Source: Collinsella sp. An7
Lineage (GTDB): Bacteria > Actinomycetota > Coriobacteriia > Coriobacteriales > Coriobacteriaceae
Assembly: GCF_002159335.1 (NCBI RefSeq)
Contig: NZ_NFHP01000004.1
Coordinates: 1 to 64,000 of the forward strand
Direction of reading: 5' to 3'
Length of the DNA: 64,000 nucleotides
Both the position numbers and the translations under genes were made by a program. This document shows positions 20,561 to 30,378 of this stretch, in pieces. The notes beneath the pieces are model-generated. The model made no database searches. It saw nothing but the letters and a program-made list of their open reading frames with translations, and was not told the DNA's origin. Numbering within the stretch: the stretch's first letter is position 1; every line of letters begins with the position of its first letter.

Positions 20561-22114
20561 GTGGGCGAGGCGAGGGCCGGGGCGGTCCGCGGCCAAAATG
20601 CGCGCTACGGCCTGGTGGTCGCCTGCTACGGTGCGTCCGACCCGGCGTTTGTCGAGGGGTGGGCGGTACCGCTCATGTGGGAGGCTCGCGACGCCCTGAC
20701 GGTGGCACGGGGCGTCTCGGCGGACGACCTTGCCTGCCGTATCGCCTTTACGAGCCCTGGGGTCCGCACTGCGCTTGCGGCGCGTGGTGTTGCCGTTGCA
20801 GACGTTGCCGGGGCGCTCGACGACCTCGCCCGCGCCGGGGTGTGCGAGGTGGCGGTGGCGTCGGCACATCTGGTGGCGGGCGGCTCGTACCGCGCGCTTG
20901 CGGATGCCGCGTCTTGGGCGGAGGCGCGCGGTTGCGCCGTGCGCGTGGCGGCGCCGCTGCTGGCAGATGCGGACGATGCGATCTGTCTGGCCCGGGCGCT
21001 GACGGACCGCTATCCCGCCGAGCCCGGCCGCGCCGTGGTGCTCGTGGGGCACGGCGCGGCCGGGGCGGCGCAGCTCTCCTACGCCGCGCTCCAGGCCTAC
21101 CTTGCCGCGCAGGGCCGTGCCGATGTGCTGGTGGGTACGCTCCGCGGGCGACCGGGCGCGGAAGAGGTTATGGCCGAGCTCGCCGCCCTCGGGTGCCGAC
21201 GCGTGCTGCTCGCGCCCCTCATGCTCGTGACGGGCGTGCACGCCGCGCGCGATATCGGCGGGACGGGAGCGGGAAGTTGGTGCGTGCGCCTTGCGGCGGC
21301 GGGTTATGAAGTGACGGTGGCGCCGGAAGGTCTGGCGGAGCTCCCCGCGGTGCGCGAGCTCGCGGTGCGCCATGTGCTGGCGGCCGTGTCGCAGCCGGCG
21401 GAGGACGCCGCGGACGTGCGGCCGCAGCTGCCGCCGCGGCACGCGGCGGGGGATGCGGTTGCGGGCTTCGGTGTGTCCCCGGGAGCGCGCTCGGAGGGTG
21501 CTGCCCGCCCGCCGCGCTTCCCGCTCTTCGTCTCGCTGGCGGGTGCGCGCTGCCTCGTTGCGGGATTTGGAGCGGTGGGGGAGCGCCGCGCTCGGGCGCT
21601 TGCGCGGTTTGGCGCGGAGGTGCTCGTCGTGGACCCACGCGGGGCGGCGTCCGTGGGTGCAGAGGCGGATGCGCCGCATGTCAACGACGCTGCAGGCGAT
21701 GTCGGGCTCGCGGCAAAGGCCTCCCACGCCTCACGCGTTGCCGGGGGCGCGCCGCATGAGCCCGCTGCCGCGTGCGACGAGGGCGATGCGCCGTCGCGCC
21801 TCGTGCTCCCGGCATCTGGTGGCGGGCGCATCGTCGTGGCCGCGCGCGCCTACCGGGAGGGCGACGAGGAGGGCTGCGCGCTCGTCGTGGCGGCCACCAG
21901 CGACCGGGCCGTCAACCGCCACATCGGCGCGCGCTGCCGCGAGCGGGGCATCCCGGTCTCCGTTGCGGACGCCCCGGAGGAGGGCACGTTCTTCTTCCCG
22001 GCGCTTTGCGAGGGTGAGCGGCTCGTTGCGGGCATCGTCTCGCGCGACGGTGCGCACGCCGATCACGCGCTCGTTGCCCGGGCGGCACGCGACGTGCGCA
22101 GCATCCTGCCATAG
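20561..22114 (+). CDS. CbiK-type chelatase fused to precorrin-2 dehydrogenase (Met8-like)
   Basis: The protein has 517 aa. About 15-285 resemble the anaerobic CbiK sirohydrochlorin chelatase, with the metal-binding His in VLVGHGAAGAAQLSYAAL and the second His in PLMLVTGVHAARD-IGG-TGAGSW. About 325-517 resemble the Met8/CysG-B NAD-dependent precorrin-2 dehydrogenase, with the Rossmann motif GFGAVGERRARAL, then VVAATSDRAVNRHIGARCRE and the final EGTFFFPALCEGERLVAGI. It would oxidise precorrin-2 to sirohydrochlorin and insert iron (siroheme) or cobalt. The acidic ligand between the two histidines of known CbiK is not obvious (the equivalent stretch reads VGTLRGRPGAEE). The GTG start follows GGTGGAGGG. 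Confidence 0.85.
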   Translation: MGEARAGAVRGQNARYGLVVACYGASDPAFVEGWAVPLMWEARDALTVARGVSADDLACRIAFTSPGVRTALAARGVAVADVAGALDDLARAGVCEVAVASAHLVAGGSYRALADAASWAEARGCAVRVAAPLLADADDAICLARALTDRYPAEPGRAVVLVGHGAAGAAQLSYAALQAYLAAQGRADVLVGTLRGRPGAEEVMAELAALGCRRVLLAPLMLVTGVHAARDIGGTGAGSWCVRLAAAGYEVTVAPEGLAELPAVRELAVRHVLAAVSQPAEDAADVRPQLPPRHAAGDAVAGFGVSPGARSEGAARPPRFPLFVSLAGARCLVAGFGAVGERRARALARFGAEVLVVDPRGAASVGAEADAPHVNDAAGDVGLAAKASHASRVAGGAPHEPAAACDEGDAPSRLVLPASGGGRIVVAARAYREGDEEGCALVVAATSDRAVNRHIGARCRERGIPVSVADAPEEGTFFFPALCEGERLVAGIVSRDGAHADHALVARAARDVRSILP

Positions 22115-22132
22115 CGTCCGCCCATCCGTGCG

Positions 22133-22141
22133 TGCTAGCAT
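22133..22141 (+). promoter_or_regulatory. putative extended -10 promoter of hemC
   Basis: TGC-TAGCAT lies 52 nt upstream of the hemC start codon, just past the stop of the chelatase fusion; no -35 box is seen. Confidence 0.45.
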
Positions 22142-22193
22142 GTCGGGACGGTCAGCGCCGCCCTGCGGCGCGTTTTTGAGCAAAGGGGGTCCC

Positions 22194-23222
22194 ATGGCGG
22201 AGCGGGTTCTGGTGCGCATCGGCACGCGGCGCTCCGTCCTTGCGCGGGAGCAGGCGCGCATCGTGGGCGCAGGTCTTGCGGCTGTGGCGCGCGCGGAGGG
22301 CATCGAGCTCACCTTTGAGCTCGTGGGCATCACCACCGCGGGCGACCGCATCCTGGACCGCCCGCTCGAGCAGATCGGCGGCAAGGGGCTCTTCATTCGC
22401 GAGCTGGACAGCGAGATGACCGAGGGGCGCATCGACATCGCCGTCCACAGCTGCAAAGACCTTCCCGTCGAGCTCGACCCGCGCGTCCGCATCGCGGCGA
22501 TTCCCGCCCGCGGCGACGTGCGCGACGTGCTCGTGCTGCCCGTGCCGGGCGGTGAAGGTGCCGCAGTCGCGGACGTCCCGACGCCCGGCAGGAGCGCAGA
22601 GCCTTGCAGCGACCTTGCGGAGCTGGGTGCCCGCCTGGTGGCGACGGGGCTCCCCATCGGCTGCTCGAGCGCCCGACGTCGCGTGCAGCTGGGTGAGCTC
22701 TTTCCCGGTGTTCCCGTGGCGTCGATCCGCGGCAACGTGAACACGCGGCTCGAGAAGCTCGACGCGGGCTCGTATGCGGCGCTCACGCTCGTCGTGGCGG
22801 GCCTTGAGCGCCTTGGCTTAACTTCACGCCTCAGCCGCGTGTTCGAACCGCACGAGATGCTCCCCGCAGCGGGGCAGGGTGCGCTTGCGGTCACGGCGCT
22901 GCGCCGCGGCGGCACTCCCGACGGGCGGGTCGCGCTCATCGATCGGCTCCTCGAGCGCTATCACGATGTGCAGACGGGCCTGTGCGTTACGGCCGAGCGC
23001 GCCTTTACCCGCGCGCTCGGAGCCGATTGCGCCACACCCTGCGGGGCGTATGCGTGCGCAACGGACTCCGGTGCCATCGAGCTCGAAGGCCTTTTTGCGC
23101 CACCCGGCTGCGCGCCGCGACGCGGCAAGACGGTGGTCGAGCTTGCGGACGCCTCTGCCGACGTTGCGACCGCACGACTCACGGCTGCAGCGTCGAGCCT
23201 TGCGGAGCGGCTACTTGCGTGA
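22194..23222 (+). CDS. hemC: hydroxymethylbilane synthase (porphobilinogen deaminase)
   Basis: Polymerises four porphobilinogen molecules into hydroxymethylbilane using a covalent dipyrromethane cofactor. The protein has 342 aa. Motifs are IGTRRSVLAREQA at the N-terminus, IGGKGLFIRELDSEM, DIAVHSCKDLPVEL, then RRVQLGELFPGVPVASIRGNVNTRL and MLPAAGQGALAV. The cofactor Cys is in the GADCATPCGAYA region. An insertion of about 25 residues (around PGGEGAAVADVPTPG) precedes the domain boundary, making it longer than the usual 310 aa. The ATG follows AAAGGGGGTCCC. It belongs to the siroheme group; HemB and earlier steps are not in the window. Confidence 0.95.
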   Translation: MAERVLVRIGTRRSVLAREQARIVGAGLAAVARAEGIELTFELVGITTAGDRILDRPLEQIGGKGLFIRELDSEMTEGRIDIAVHSCKDLPVELDPRVRIAAIPARGDVRDVLVLPVPGGEGAAVADVPTPGRSAEPCSDLAELGARLVATGLPIGCSSARRRVQLGELFPGVPVASIRGNVNTRLEKLDAGSYAALTLVVAGLERLGLTSRLSRVFEPHEMLPAAGQGALAVTALRRGGTPDGRVALIDRLLERYHDVQTGLCVTAERAFTRALGADCATPCGAYACATDSGAIELEGLFAPPGCAPRRGKTVVELADASADVATARLTAAASSLAERLLA

Positions 23223-23406
23223 TGGCGGTTTTTGGTGCTGAAACCGGTGGTTTTCCGCGCAGTACACGACCTGCGGAAACAGAGCGTTTGAGCAGGTAGA
23301 CGGCACATCCTCCTGAGGGGAAGAAGCATTAGATTTTGGCACGTAATCTGGGGACGGCGGAGTATAGGCCGCGGTGGGGCGGCGGCAAACGGGCAAGGAG
23401 GCGGCT
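23223..23406 (+). other. hemC-cobA intergenic region with hairpin
   Basis: The 184-nt gap has no gene. A hairpin TTTCCGCGCAG (23252-23262) / CTGCGGAAA (23271-23279) follows hemC. No recognised tetrapyrrole or cobalamin riboswitch motif was found by eye. Confidence 0.5.
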
Positions 23407-25008
23407 ATGGAAGACCAGGGGCAGCTAGCTGGGGGCCATATGGACGATCCAGCGACCTCGCGCGGGGTGCGCGCCGAGGGTGCTGCTCGCGTGGCGCTTG
23501 TGGGCGCGGGTCCGGGTGCGCCGGACCTCATCACGGTGCGCGGTCGGGAGTTCCTCGCGCGCGCCAACACCGTCTTGTACGACCGGCTCATCAGCCATGA
23601 GCTGCTCGGCCTCTGCCGTCCCGACGCCAAGCTCATCAACGTGGGCAAGCACGCGGGCGTGCATTCCGTACCACAGCAAGAGATTAACCGCCTGCTCATG
23701 GAGGAGGCGCTCTGCGTTGGGGCGGGCGGGCTCGTCGTGCGTCTCAAGGGCGGCGACCCGTACGTCTTTGGCCGTGGTGGCGAGGAGGCGTCGGCGCTTG
23801 CGGCGGCGGACATCCCCTTTGAGGTGGTGCCCGGGGTCTCGAGTGCTGTTGCGGCGCCGGCGTGGGCGGGCATCCCCGTCACCGATCGGCGCTTCGCATC
23901 GTCCTGTACTGTGGTGACGGGCCATCGCCGCACCGACGGCACGCTCGACATCGACTACGACGCGCTCGTGCGCACGCGCGGCACACTCGTCTTTCTGATG
24001 GGGGTCGCTACGATGCCCCAGATCTGCGCGGGGCTTCTTGCCGCCGGTGCTGCCGCTGACCTGCCGGCGGCCGTGGTCGAGCGGGGAACGAGCGCATCTC
24101 AGCGCCGCATCGACGGCACCCTTGGCGGTATCGCCGAGCGTGCCCGGGCGGTGGGCGTGGAGAGTCCGGCCGTGCTCGTGGTGGGGGCGGTGTGCGCGCT
24201 CGCGCCGGAGCTCGACTGGTACGACCGGCTGCCCCTGCGCGGCACCCGTGTGCTCGTGACGCGCCCGGTGGACCGCGCGGCGGGGCTTGTGCGGGCGCTC
24301 GCGGGCGAGGGCGCGGCGGTGGAGGAGTTTCCGTGCATCGAGACGCGTCCGCTCCCGTCTGCCGCCAAGATGCTCGGCCGCCTGCGAAACTTCACCTGGC
24401 TTGTGCTCACGAGCACGTTTGGCGTGCGCTGCCTTATGGACGTGATTGCGGCGGGCCCGCTCGACCTGCGGTGCCTCGGGCATCTGCGCATCGCGGCCAT
24501 CGGCTCCGCCACTGCCGCGGCGCTCGCGGCCCATAGGATCACGGCCGATTACGTGCCCGAGGTCTACGACGGCGCGCACCTGGGAGCGGGGCTTGTCGAG
24601 CGCGCCGACGCAGCGTGCGACCGAGTGCTCATCTTTCGGGCGCGCGACTCGCTCACCGACCTGCCGGAGGCGCTCGAGCGCGCGGGCGTGCCCTTTGAGG
24701 ACGTTGCCGCGTACGAGACCGTGCTCGCCCCCGTCTCGCCTGCGCCCGATCTTGCCCGGCGGCTTGCGGCGGGGGAGTTTGACGCCGTTACCTTTACGAG
24801 CGCGTCGACTGCGCGCGGGTTCGCCCGGGCGTTCCCGGATGTTGCACCGCGGGCCTTTACGGCGGTCTGCCTTGGCGAGACCACACGCCGCGCCGCCGCG
24901 GCGCTCGGCTATCGGTGCGTCGTCTCGCGCGCGGCTACGATTGAGAGCCTCGTCGAGCGGACCGTCGAGGCCATAGGGCGGGAGCGTGGCGCTCAGGGCG
25001 GAGCCTGA
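23407..25008 (+). CDS. cobA: uroporphyrinogen-III C-methyltransferase / uroporphyrinogen-III synthase fusion
   Basis: Bifunctional protein of 533 aa. About 20-260 are the S-adenosylmethionine-dependent methyltransferase ([15 protein letters not shown] motif, [43 protein letters not shown]), which makes precorrin-2 from uroporphyrinogen III. About 270-533 are a HemD fold ([53 protein letters not shown]) that cyclises hydroxymethylbilane. With hemC and the chelatase fusion it makes the route from porphobilinogen to siroheme nearly complete. ATG 23407 is chosen because AAGGAGG lies 5 nt upstream; GTG 23374 is less likely. Confidence 0.94.
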   Translation: MEDQGQLAGGHMDDPATSRGVRAEGAARVALVGAGPGAPDLITVRGREFLARANTVLYDRLISHELLGLCRPDAKLINVGKHAGVHSVPQQEINRLLMEEALCVGAGGLVVRLKGGDPYVFGRGGEEASALAAADIPFEVVPGVSSAVAAPAWAGIPVTDRRFASSCTVVTGHRRTDGTLDIDYDALVRTRGTLVFLMGVATMPQICAGLLAAGAAADLPAAVVERGTSASQRRIDGTLGGIAERARAVGVESPAVLVVGAVCALAPELDWYDRLPLRGTRVLVTRPVDRAAGLVRALAGEGAAVEEFPCIETRPLPSAAKMLGRLRNFTWLVLTSTFGVRCLMDVIAAGPLDLRCLGHLRIAAIGSATAAALAAHRITADYVPEVYDGAHLGAGLVERADAACDRVLIFRARDSLTDLPEALERAGVPFEDVAAYETVLAPVSPAPDLARRLAAGEFDAVTFTSASTARGFARAFPDVAPRAFTAVCLGETTRRAAAALGYRCVVSRAATIESLVERTVEAIGRERGAQGGA

Positions 25009-25181
25009 GCGGACGGCGCGGCGCAAGGGGCGCGCGGACAGCGGTACGGCGGCATCGAACAAAGCTTGAATATCCCGTGATGGCCGCACGCTCCGAACAT
25101 ATGTGCGCAGACGGCGCGCTACACTACCGTTGCCGGAGTATCATCAGCCGGCTGTTCACCTTCGGTCAGATTGGGATACCC

Positions 25182-28052
25182 ATGTCCGATTCTTCCATCG
25201 TCATCCGCGGGGCGCGCGAGCACAACCTCAAGGATATCGACGTTACCATTCCGCGCGACAAGCTCGTGGTCATCACGGGCCTCTCGGGCTCGGGCAAGTC
25301 GAGCCTTGCCTTCGATACCATCTACGCCGAGGGCCAGCGCCGCTACGTGGAGAGCCTCTCGAGCTATGCGCGGCAGTTTCTCGGGCAGATGGACAAGCCC
25401 GACCTTGACTCCATCGACGGCCTCTCACCGGCCGTCTCCATCGACCAGAAGACGACCTCCAAAAACCCGCGCTCCACGGTGGGCACGGTGACCGAGATTT
25501 ACGACTACCTGCGTCTGCTTTTTGCCCGCATCGGCACGCCGCACTGCCCCGAGTGCGGGCGCGAGATCGAGCGCCAGACAACCGACCAGGTTGCCGACAA
25601 GATCCTCGAGGCGGGGGAGGGCCGGCGCGCCTACATGCTCGCCCCCGTGGTGACCGACCGCAAGGGTGAGTTTGCCAAGCTCCTCGACGACCTGCGCCGC
25701 GAGGGCTTCAGCCGCGTGCGTATCGACGGCGAGGTGCGCTCGCTCGACGACCCCATCGAGCTCGACAAGAAGTTCCGCCATACCATCGAGGTCGTGGTAG
25801 ACCGCATCGTCATCCGCGAGGGCTCGGTGGGGCGCATCGCCGAGGCGGTGGAGCAGGCCACCAAGCTTGCGCACGGGCGCGTGGGCGTGTACCTCCTGCC
25901 CGACCGCGACGCGCCGGAGGGCACGGAGGGTGAGCTTCTCATGTACTCGCTCGCGCTCGCCTGCCCCGAGCACGGACACTCCATCGACGACCTGCAGCCG
26001 CGCGATTTCTCGTTCAACGCGCCCTACGGAGCCTGCCCCGAGTGCGACGGCCTCGGCTTTAAGAAGGTCGTGGACGCCGAGGCGCTTATCGAGGACCCGT
26101 CGCTCTCCATCGAGGACGGGGTCTTCGGTAGCTTCTTTGGGCGGTCGAACTACTACCCGCAGATTTTCAGGGCGCTCTGCCGCCACCTCAAGGTGGACCC
26201 GACGACCCCGTGGCGCGACCTGCCGGCCCGCGCCCGCAAGGTGTTTCTCGACGGTCTGGGCGACAAGAAGATGCGTGTGGACTACCACACCCAGGACGGG
26301 CGCGACACGCATTGGTTTACCAAGTACTCGGGTGTGCGCAACATCCTCTACGAGCGCTACACCGAGACCACCAACGAGAACACCAGGGCACGTCTCGAGA
26401 AGTACATTCGCGAGGAGCCCTGCCGCGCTTGCCACGGCGCGCGCCTGCGTCCCGAGATGCTGGCCGTTACCGTGGGCGGCAAGTCCATCTACGACGTGTG
26501 CTGCCTTTCGTGCCGCGAGTCGCTCGAGTTCTTTGAGCACCTCGAGCTCAACGAGCGCCAGGAGTTCATCGGTGGGCGCATCGTAAAGGAGATCCTCGAG
26601 CGTCTCCGTTTTTTGGTGGACGTGGGCCTGGACTACCTCACGCTCGACCGCGCCTCGGCCACGCTCTCGGGCGGCGAGGCACAGCGCATCCGTCTTGCCA
26701 CGCAGATCGGCGCGGGCCTCATGGGCGTGCTCTACATCTTGGACGAGCCCTCGATCGGTCTGCATCAGCGTGATAACGAGCGGCTCATCGGTACCCTTGA
26801 GCGCCTGCGCGATCTCGGCAACACGGTGATCGTGGTCGAGCATGACGAGGACACCATCCGTGCTGCCGATTACGTGGTCGACATGGGGCCGGGCGCGGGC
26901 GAGCACGGCGGCGAGGTGGTGTGCGCCGGCACCCCGGCAGAGATCATGGCCTGCCCTGACTCGCTCACCGGCCAGTACCTCACCGGTGCGCGCATGGTGC
27001 GTCTGCCCGACGAGCGGCGCCACCCCGGGCGCGGCTGCCTCACCATCACGGGGGCGCGCGCCAACAATCTCAAGAACGTGACGGCCAAGATCGAGTTCGG
27101 CACCTTTACGGTGGTGACGGGCGTGTCGGGCTCGGGCAAGTCGAGCCTGGTGACCGACACCATCGCGCCGGCGCTCGCCAACGCCGTCCACCATTCGGCG
27201 CGCCCCGTGGGGCCGTACCGCAAGATCGAGGGGCTCGACCAGATCGACAAGGTCATCGATATCGACCAGTCGCCTATCGGCCGCACCCCGCGCTCCAACC
27301 CCGCAACCTACATCGGCCTCTGGGACGACCTGCGCGCGCTCTTTGCGAGCGTGCCGGAGTCCAAGGCGCGCGGCTACTCGCCGGGGCGCTTCTCGTTCAA
27401 CGTGTCGGGCGGCCGCTGCGAGGCGTGCAAGGGCGACGGCCAGATCAAGATCGAGATGCACTTCTTGCCCGATATCTACGTGCCGTGCGAGGTCTGCGGC
27501 GGCAAGCGCTACAACCGCGAGACGCTCGAGGTAACCTACCGCGGCAAGTCCATCGCCGACGTGCTCGACATGAGCGTGACCGAGGCGCTGGCCTTCTTTG
27601 GCAACATCCCGCAGATCAAGCGCAAGCTCCAGACGCTCTACGATGTGGGCCTGGGCTACGTGCGCCTGGGACAGCCCGCCACGACGCTCTCGGGCGGCGA
27701 GGCGCAGCGCGTCAAGCTCGCCAAGGAGCTGCACCGCAAGCAGACGGGCAAGACCTTCTACATCTTGGACGAGCCCACGACGGGTCTGCACTTTGAGGAC
27801 GTGCGCCAGCTCATCGATGTGCTTCAGCGTCTGGTGGACGCAGGCAACACCGTGCTCGTGATCGAGCACAACCTCGACGTGATCAAGGTGGCCGACCGCA
27901 TCATCGACCTCGGCCCCGAGGGCGGCTCGGGCGGCGGGCGCATCGTGGTCTCGGGCACCCCCGAGCAGGTGGCCGCCTGCCCCGAGAGCTATACCGGGCG
28001 CTTCCTCGGGCCCATCTTGGAGCGCGACCGCGCGCGCCAGGCCGCGGAGTAG
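25182..28052 (+). CDS. uvrA: excinuclease ABC subunit A
   Basis: Damage-sensing ATPase of nucleotide excision repair, 956 aa. The first Walker A is [14 protein letters not shown] and the first zinc site CPECGREI...; CPEHGHS and CPECDGLG lie in the insertion domain. The first ABC signature is [16 protein letters not shown]. The second half has [14 protein letters not shown], the zinc module [10 protein letters not shown]...[10 protein letters not shown] and [17 protein letters not shown]. The ATG at 25182 gives the family N-terminus ([20 protein letters not shown]); only a weak ribosome binding site (TTGGGA) precedes it. A TACACT box at 25120-25125 may be its -10. The gap 25009-25181 holds nothing else. 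Confidence 0.98.
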   Translation: MSDSSIVIRGAREHNLKDIDVTIPRDKLVVITGLSGSGKSSLAFDTIYAEGQRRYVESLSSYARQFLGQMDKPDLDSIDGLSPAVSIDQKTTSKNPRSTVGTVTEIYDYLRLLFARIGTPHCPECGREIERQTTDQVADKILEAGEGRRAYMLAPVVTDRKGEFAKLLDDLRREGFSRVRIDGEVRSLDDPIELDKKFRHTIEVVVDRIVIREGSVGRIAEAVEQATKLAHGRVGVYLLPDRDAPEGTEGELLMYSLALACPEHGHSIDDLQPRDFSFNAPYGACPECDGLGFKKVVDAEALIEDPSLSIEDGVFGSFFGRSNYYPQIFRALCRHLKVDPTTPWRDLPARARKVFLDGLGDKKMRVDYHTQDGRDTHWFTKYSGVRNILYERYTETTNENTRARLEKYIREEPCRACHGARLRPEMLAVTVGGKSIYDVCCLSCRESLEFFEHLELNERQEFIGGRIVKEILERLRFLVDVGLDYLTLDRASATLSGGEAQRIRLATQIGAGLMGVLYILDEPSIGLHQRDNERLIGTLERLRDLGNTVIVVEHDEDTIRAADYVVDMGPGAGEHGGEVVCAGTPAEIMACPDSLTGQYLTGARMVRLPDERRHPGRGCLTITGARANNLKNVTAKIEFGTFTVVTGVSGSGKSSLVTDTIAPALANAVHHSARPVGPYRKIEGLDQIDKVIDIDQSPIGRTPRSNPATYIGLWDDLRALFASVPESKARGYSPGRFSFNVSGGRCEACKGDGQIKIEMHFLPDIYVPCEVCGGKRYNRETLEVTYRGKSIADVLDMSVTEALAFFGNIPQIKRKLQTLYDVGLGYVRLGQPATTLSGGEAQRVKLAKELHRKQTGKTFYILDEPTTGLHFEDVRQLIDVLQRLVDAGNTVLVIEHNLDVIKVADRIIDLGPEGGSGGGRIVVSGTPEQVAACPESYTGRFLGPILERDRARQAAE

Positions 28053-28314
28053 CAAGTTTGCAAGATGCACGACCGGGGGCGGGCCGTTTTGCCGGGGGCG
28101 CGCGGCGCTTCCAGCAAGGCGACCCGCCTCCGGTTGCTTTGGTTGTGCTTCGGGCCGAGGGCGCGGCAACCGGCTCGCCGCGCTCGTCGGCGCCGCATTC
28201 GAGCTTGGCACGTCCGCCTGCTCCGCGGTCGGGCCCGGTCGGCACCCGGCCCGGGGCTCAGTCCGGGACTCGGTGGCCAGCTTGACGCGCGCATCGGCAT
28301 CGAACTCCCAAAAC
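28053..28314. other. gene-free stretch after uvrA
   Basis: GC-rich sequence with no coding frame showing family similarity on either strand, no terminator with a T-run and no tRNA. The whole uvrA-NlpC gap is 561 nt and also contains the repeat at 28315-28409 and a promoter at 28568. Confidence 0.5.
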
Positions 28315-28409
28315 GCGGTTCACTCATCGTTTGCGCATGTTCTCGTCCTAAAACGCCCAATAGGTGAGTGAACGACAAAACCAGAATGCACAAAAGGTGA
28401 GTGAACCGC
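28315..28409. repeat. iterated TGAGTGAAC repeat with inverted copy
   Basis: AGGTGAGTGAAC occurs twice, exactly 33 bp apart (28362-28373 and 28395-28406). An inverted copy lies at 28315-28326 (GCGGTTCACTCA), giving a 12-bp inverted repeat with 28398-28409 (TGAGTGAACCGC). The flanks are AT-richer than the surroundings. Regular spacing near three helical turns fits protein-binding sites, or a fragment of a dispersed repeat. Confidence 0.65.
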
Positions 28410-28567
28410 AAAGTGCGGTTTCCGTCTGGCCCGCCGTCGGCTGCTGTGCGCGGGGCGGTCTCTGGTCGGGACCCACCGTCGGCCATCGGGCGGAACTCCC
28501 CGCCCTCAAGCCCGTCTGTCCCCCGTGTGGAGTGTTTCGAGGGCGATGCGCGCGCCTCCGGGCGGGC

Positions 28568-28576
28568 TGGTATGAT
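28568..28576 (+). promoter_or_regulatory. putative extended -10 promoter of the NlpC/P60 gene
   Basis: TGG-TATGAT, 37 nt before the start codon; no recognisable -35. Confidence 0.5.
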
Positions 28577-28613
28577 GGTGACCATGCCTATCGAATCACC
28601 GGGAGGGCGCACC

Positions 28614-29876
28614 ATGAAGCTCAACCATACCGTCGCATCCCCCGTGCACGCGCTCCGCGGCAGGCGCGCCGCGGTGGCCGCGCTGGCGCTCGCGCTCGCT
28701 GCCGGGCCGGCACTCGCGCCGGTTGCGACGTTTGCCGCAGAATCTGATGACCTTTCCAGCCAGCTCGCCGCAGCGCAGCAGGAGCTTGCCGACCTTACCA
28801 GCGAGCTCGAGCGTGCTCAGGCCGAGGTTGATACCACCGCTTTTGAGCTTGCCGACACGCAGGATCGCATCGCCACACTCGAGACGCAGGTCGCCGAGAC
28901 CTCCGAGAAGCTCGCGAGCGCGCAGGAGGAGCTCTCGAGCCAGGCCGCGCAGACCTACAAGGCGGGGAGCGTCACGCTCTTTGATATCATCCTCTCCTCG
29001 TCGAGCTTTGACGAGCTGGCGAGCCGCTTCTACTACGCCAACAAGGTTGCCGACGCCGAGAGCTCGCAGGTAGAGAACGTTCGCGAGCTGCAGGAGAGTC
29101 TGAACGCCCAGCAGAGCGAGCTTACTACGCGCGAGGAGGAGCTGACCGGGCTCCTCGACCAGCAGACGGCGAGCGCCGACGCCCTCGCTTCGGCCCAAAG
29201 CGAGGCCTCAAGCTACGTGAACGGCCTCTCTTCCGAGCTGCAGGAGGCGCTTGCCGCCGAGCGTGCGGCAGCGGCTGCGGCCGCCGCCCAGCAGCAGCCC
29301 GCCACCGATACGGGCGCTACGGACAACGGTAACCAGGGCACGGCGGACACCACGCCCGCGCCGGAGACCCCTTCGGGCGGCAACAACACCCAGCAGCAGC
29401 CCTCTGCCCCCAGCGGCGGCGGCTCGACGAGCAACCCCTCGACCCCGTCGGGTGGCGGATCGGGCTCGGGCGGCTCCGCAAGCTCGGGCAACCTCTCGCA
29501 GTCCCAGCGCTCGACCATCGTCTCCACCGCGCGGAGCCAGCTCGGCTGCGCCTACAGCTGGGGCGCGTGCTCGCCGGGCGTGGCCTTTGACTGCTCGGGT
29601 CTTACCATGTACGCCTACCGCGCCGCGGGCATCTCGCTTTCGCACAGCTCGGCCGCTCAGTACCGCACCGTCAAGAACGCCGGCAACCTCAAGACCAACG
29701 CGAGTGACCTCGTGGCGGGCGACCTCGTCTTCTACCAGTCGGGCGGCGTGGTGGGCCACGTGGCCATCTACATCGGCGGCGGTCAGGTGATTCACGCGAG
29801 CGACTACAGTACGGGCGTCATCACCTCGAGCCTCTACTACAGTTCGGGCTTCTGCGGCGGCGGCAGCCCGGTGTAG
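28614..29876 (+). CDS. secreted NlpC/P60 peptidoglycan hydrolase with coiled-coil
   Basis: The protein has 420 aa. An N-terminal signal peptide (basic GRRAAVAAL... core, cleavage near AATFAAES at about residue 43) is followed by a long coiled-coil (about 46-225, rich in Ala/Glu/Gln). A low-complexity Gly/Ser/Pro/Thr linker (about 230-300) leads to a C-terminal NlpC/P60 domain (about 305-420), with catalytic Cys327 in FDCSGLTMYAYR and His382 in VGHVAIYIGGGQVIHA. The layout matches RipA/CwlO-type DL-endopeptidases that split daughter cells and are often autoinhibited by the coiled-coil. The ATG follows GGGAGGGCGCACC; earlier in-frame ATGs are less likely. Confidence 0.93.
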   Translation: MKLNHTVASPVHALRGRRAAVAALALALAAGPALAPVATFAAESDDLSSQLAAAQQELADLTSELERAQAEVDTTAFELADTQDRIATLETQVAETSEKLASAQEELSSQAAQTYKAGSVTLFDIILSSSSFDELASRFYYANKVADAESSQVENVRELQESLNAQQSELTTREEELTGLLDQQTASADALASAQSEASSYVNGLSSELQEALAAERAAAAAAAAQQQPATDTGATDNGNQGTADTTPAPETPSGGNNTQQQPSAPSGGGSTSNPSTPSGGGSGSGGSASSGNLSQSQRSTIVSTARSQLGCAYSWGACSPGVAFDCSGLTMYAYRAAGISLSHSSAAQYRTVKNAGNLKTNASDLVAGDLVFYQSGGVVGHVAIYIGGGQVIHASDYSTGVITSSLYYSSGFCGGGSPV

Positions 29877-29886
29877 GGCGGCGCGT

Positions 29887-30378
29887 ATGGCCTCCGCACC
29901 CAAGAAGACTAACGCGATGCGCGAGCTCGAGCGCGCGGGCATCGCCTACTGCACGCACGTCTACGAGCACGTCGAGGGTGATTTCTCGGGCGTGCACGTG
30001 GCCGAGCAGCTCGGCGAGGACCCGGACCAGGTCTTTAAGACGCTTGTGACTGTGGCGCCAACGGGTGAGCACGTGGTGTGCTGCATCCCGGTGCGCTGCG
30101 AGCTCGACCTCAAGCGCGCGGCAAAGGCGGCGGGCGTCAAGTCACTTTCGATGTTGCATCTCCGCGACCTCACGGCCGTGACTGGTTATGTGCGAGGCGG
30201 CTGCTCGCCGGTGGGCATGAAGCGCGTCTTTCCAACGGTGATTGACGAGACCTGCCAGCTCTTCGACACCATCATGATCTCGGGCGGGCGGCGCGGTCTG
30301 CAGCTGGAGCTCGACCCGGCGGAGCTTGTGTCGTTCTGCCACGCTGCGCTCGCCGATATCGTTCAAGAGGGGATATGA
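29887..30378 (+). CDS. ybaK: YbaK/EbsC-type Cys-tRNA(Pro) deacylase
   Basis: Editing enzyme of 163 aa that removes Cys from mischarged tRNA-Pro. Typical features are N-terminal TNAMRELERAGIAYCTHVYEH, EDPDQVFKTLV with the conserved Lys of the active site, KRAAKAAGVKSLSML, and GYVRGGCSPVGMKRVFPTVID near the C-terminus. It lies 10 nt after the NlpC/P60 gene and its TGA stop overlaps the murJ start (ATGA), so all three are probably co-transcribed. Confidence 0.92.
   Translation: MASAPKKTNAMRELERAGIAYCTHVYEHVEGDFSGVHVAEQLGEDPDQVFKTLVTVAPTGEHVVCCIPVRCELDLKRAAKAAGVKSLSMLHLRDLTAVTGYVRGGCSPVGMKRVFPTVIDETCQLFDTIMISGGRRGLQLELDPAELVSFCHAALADIVQEGI

Noticed and set aside
18809-21727. 972-codon minus-strand open frame
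   Set aside because: Antisense to the permease and chelatase fusion; Arg/His-rich with no family features.
22115-23406. Cobalamin or other tetrapyrrole-linked riboswitch near hemC and cobA
   Set aside because: No B12-box or comparable conserved motif seen; only simple hairpins.
25425-28211. 928-codon minus-strand open frame opposite uvrA
   Set aside because: Shadow of uvrA caused by strong third-position GC bias.
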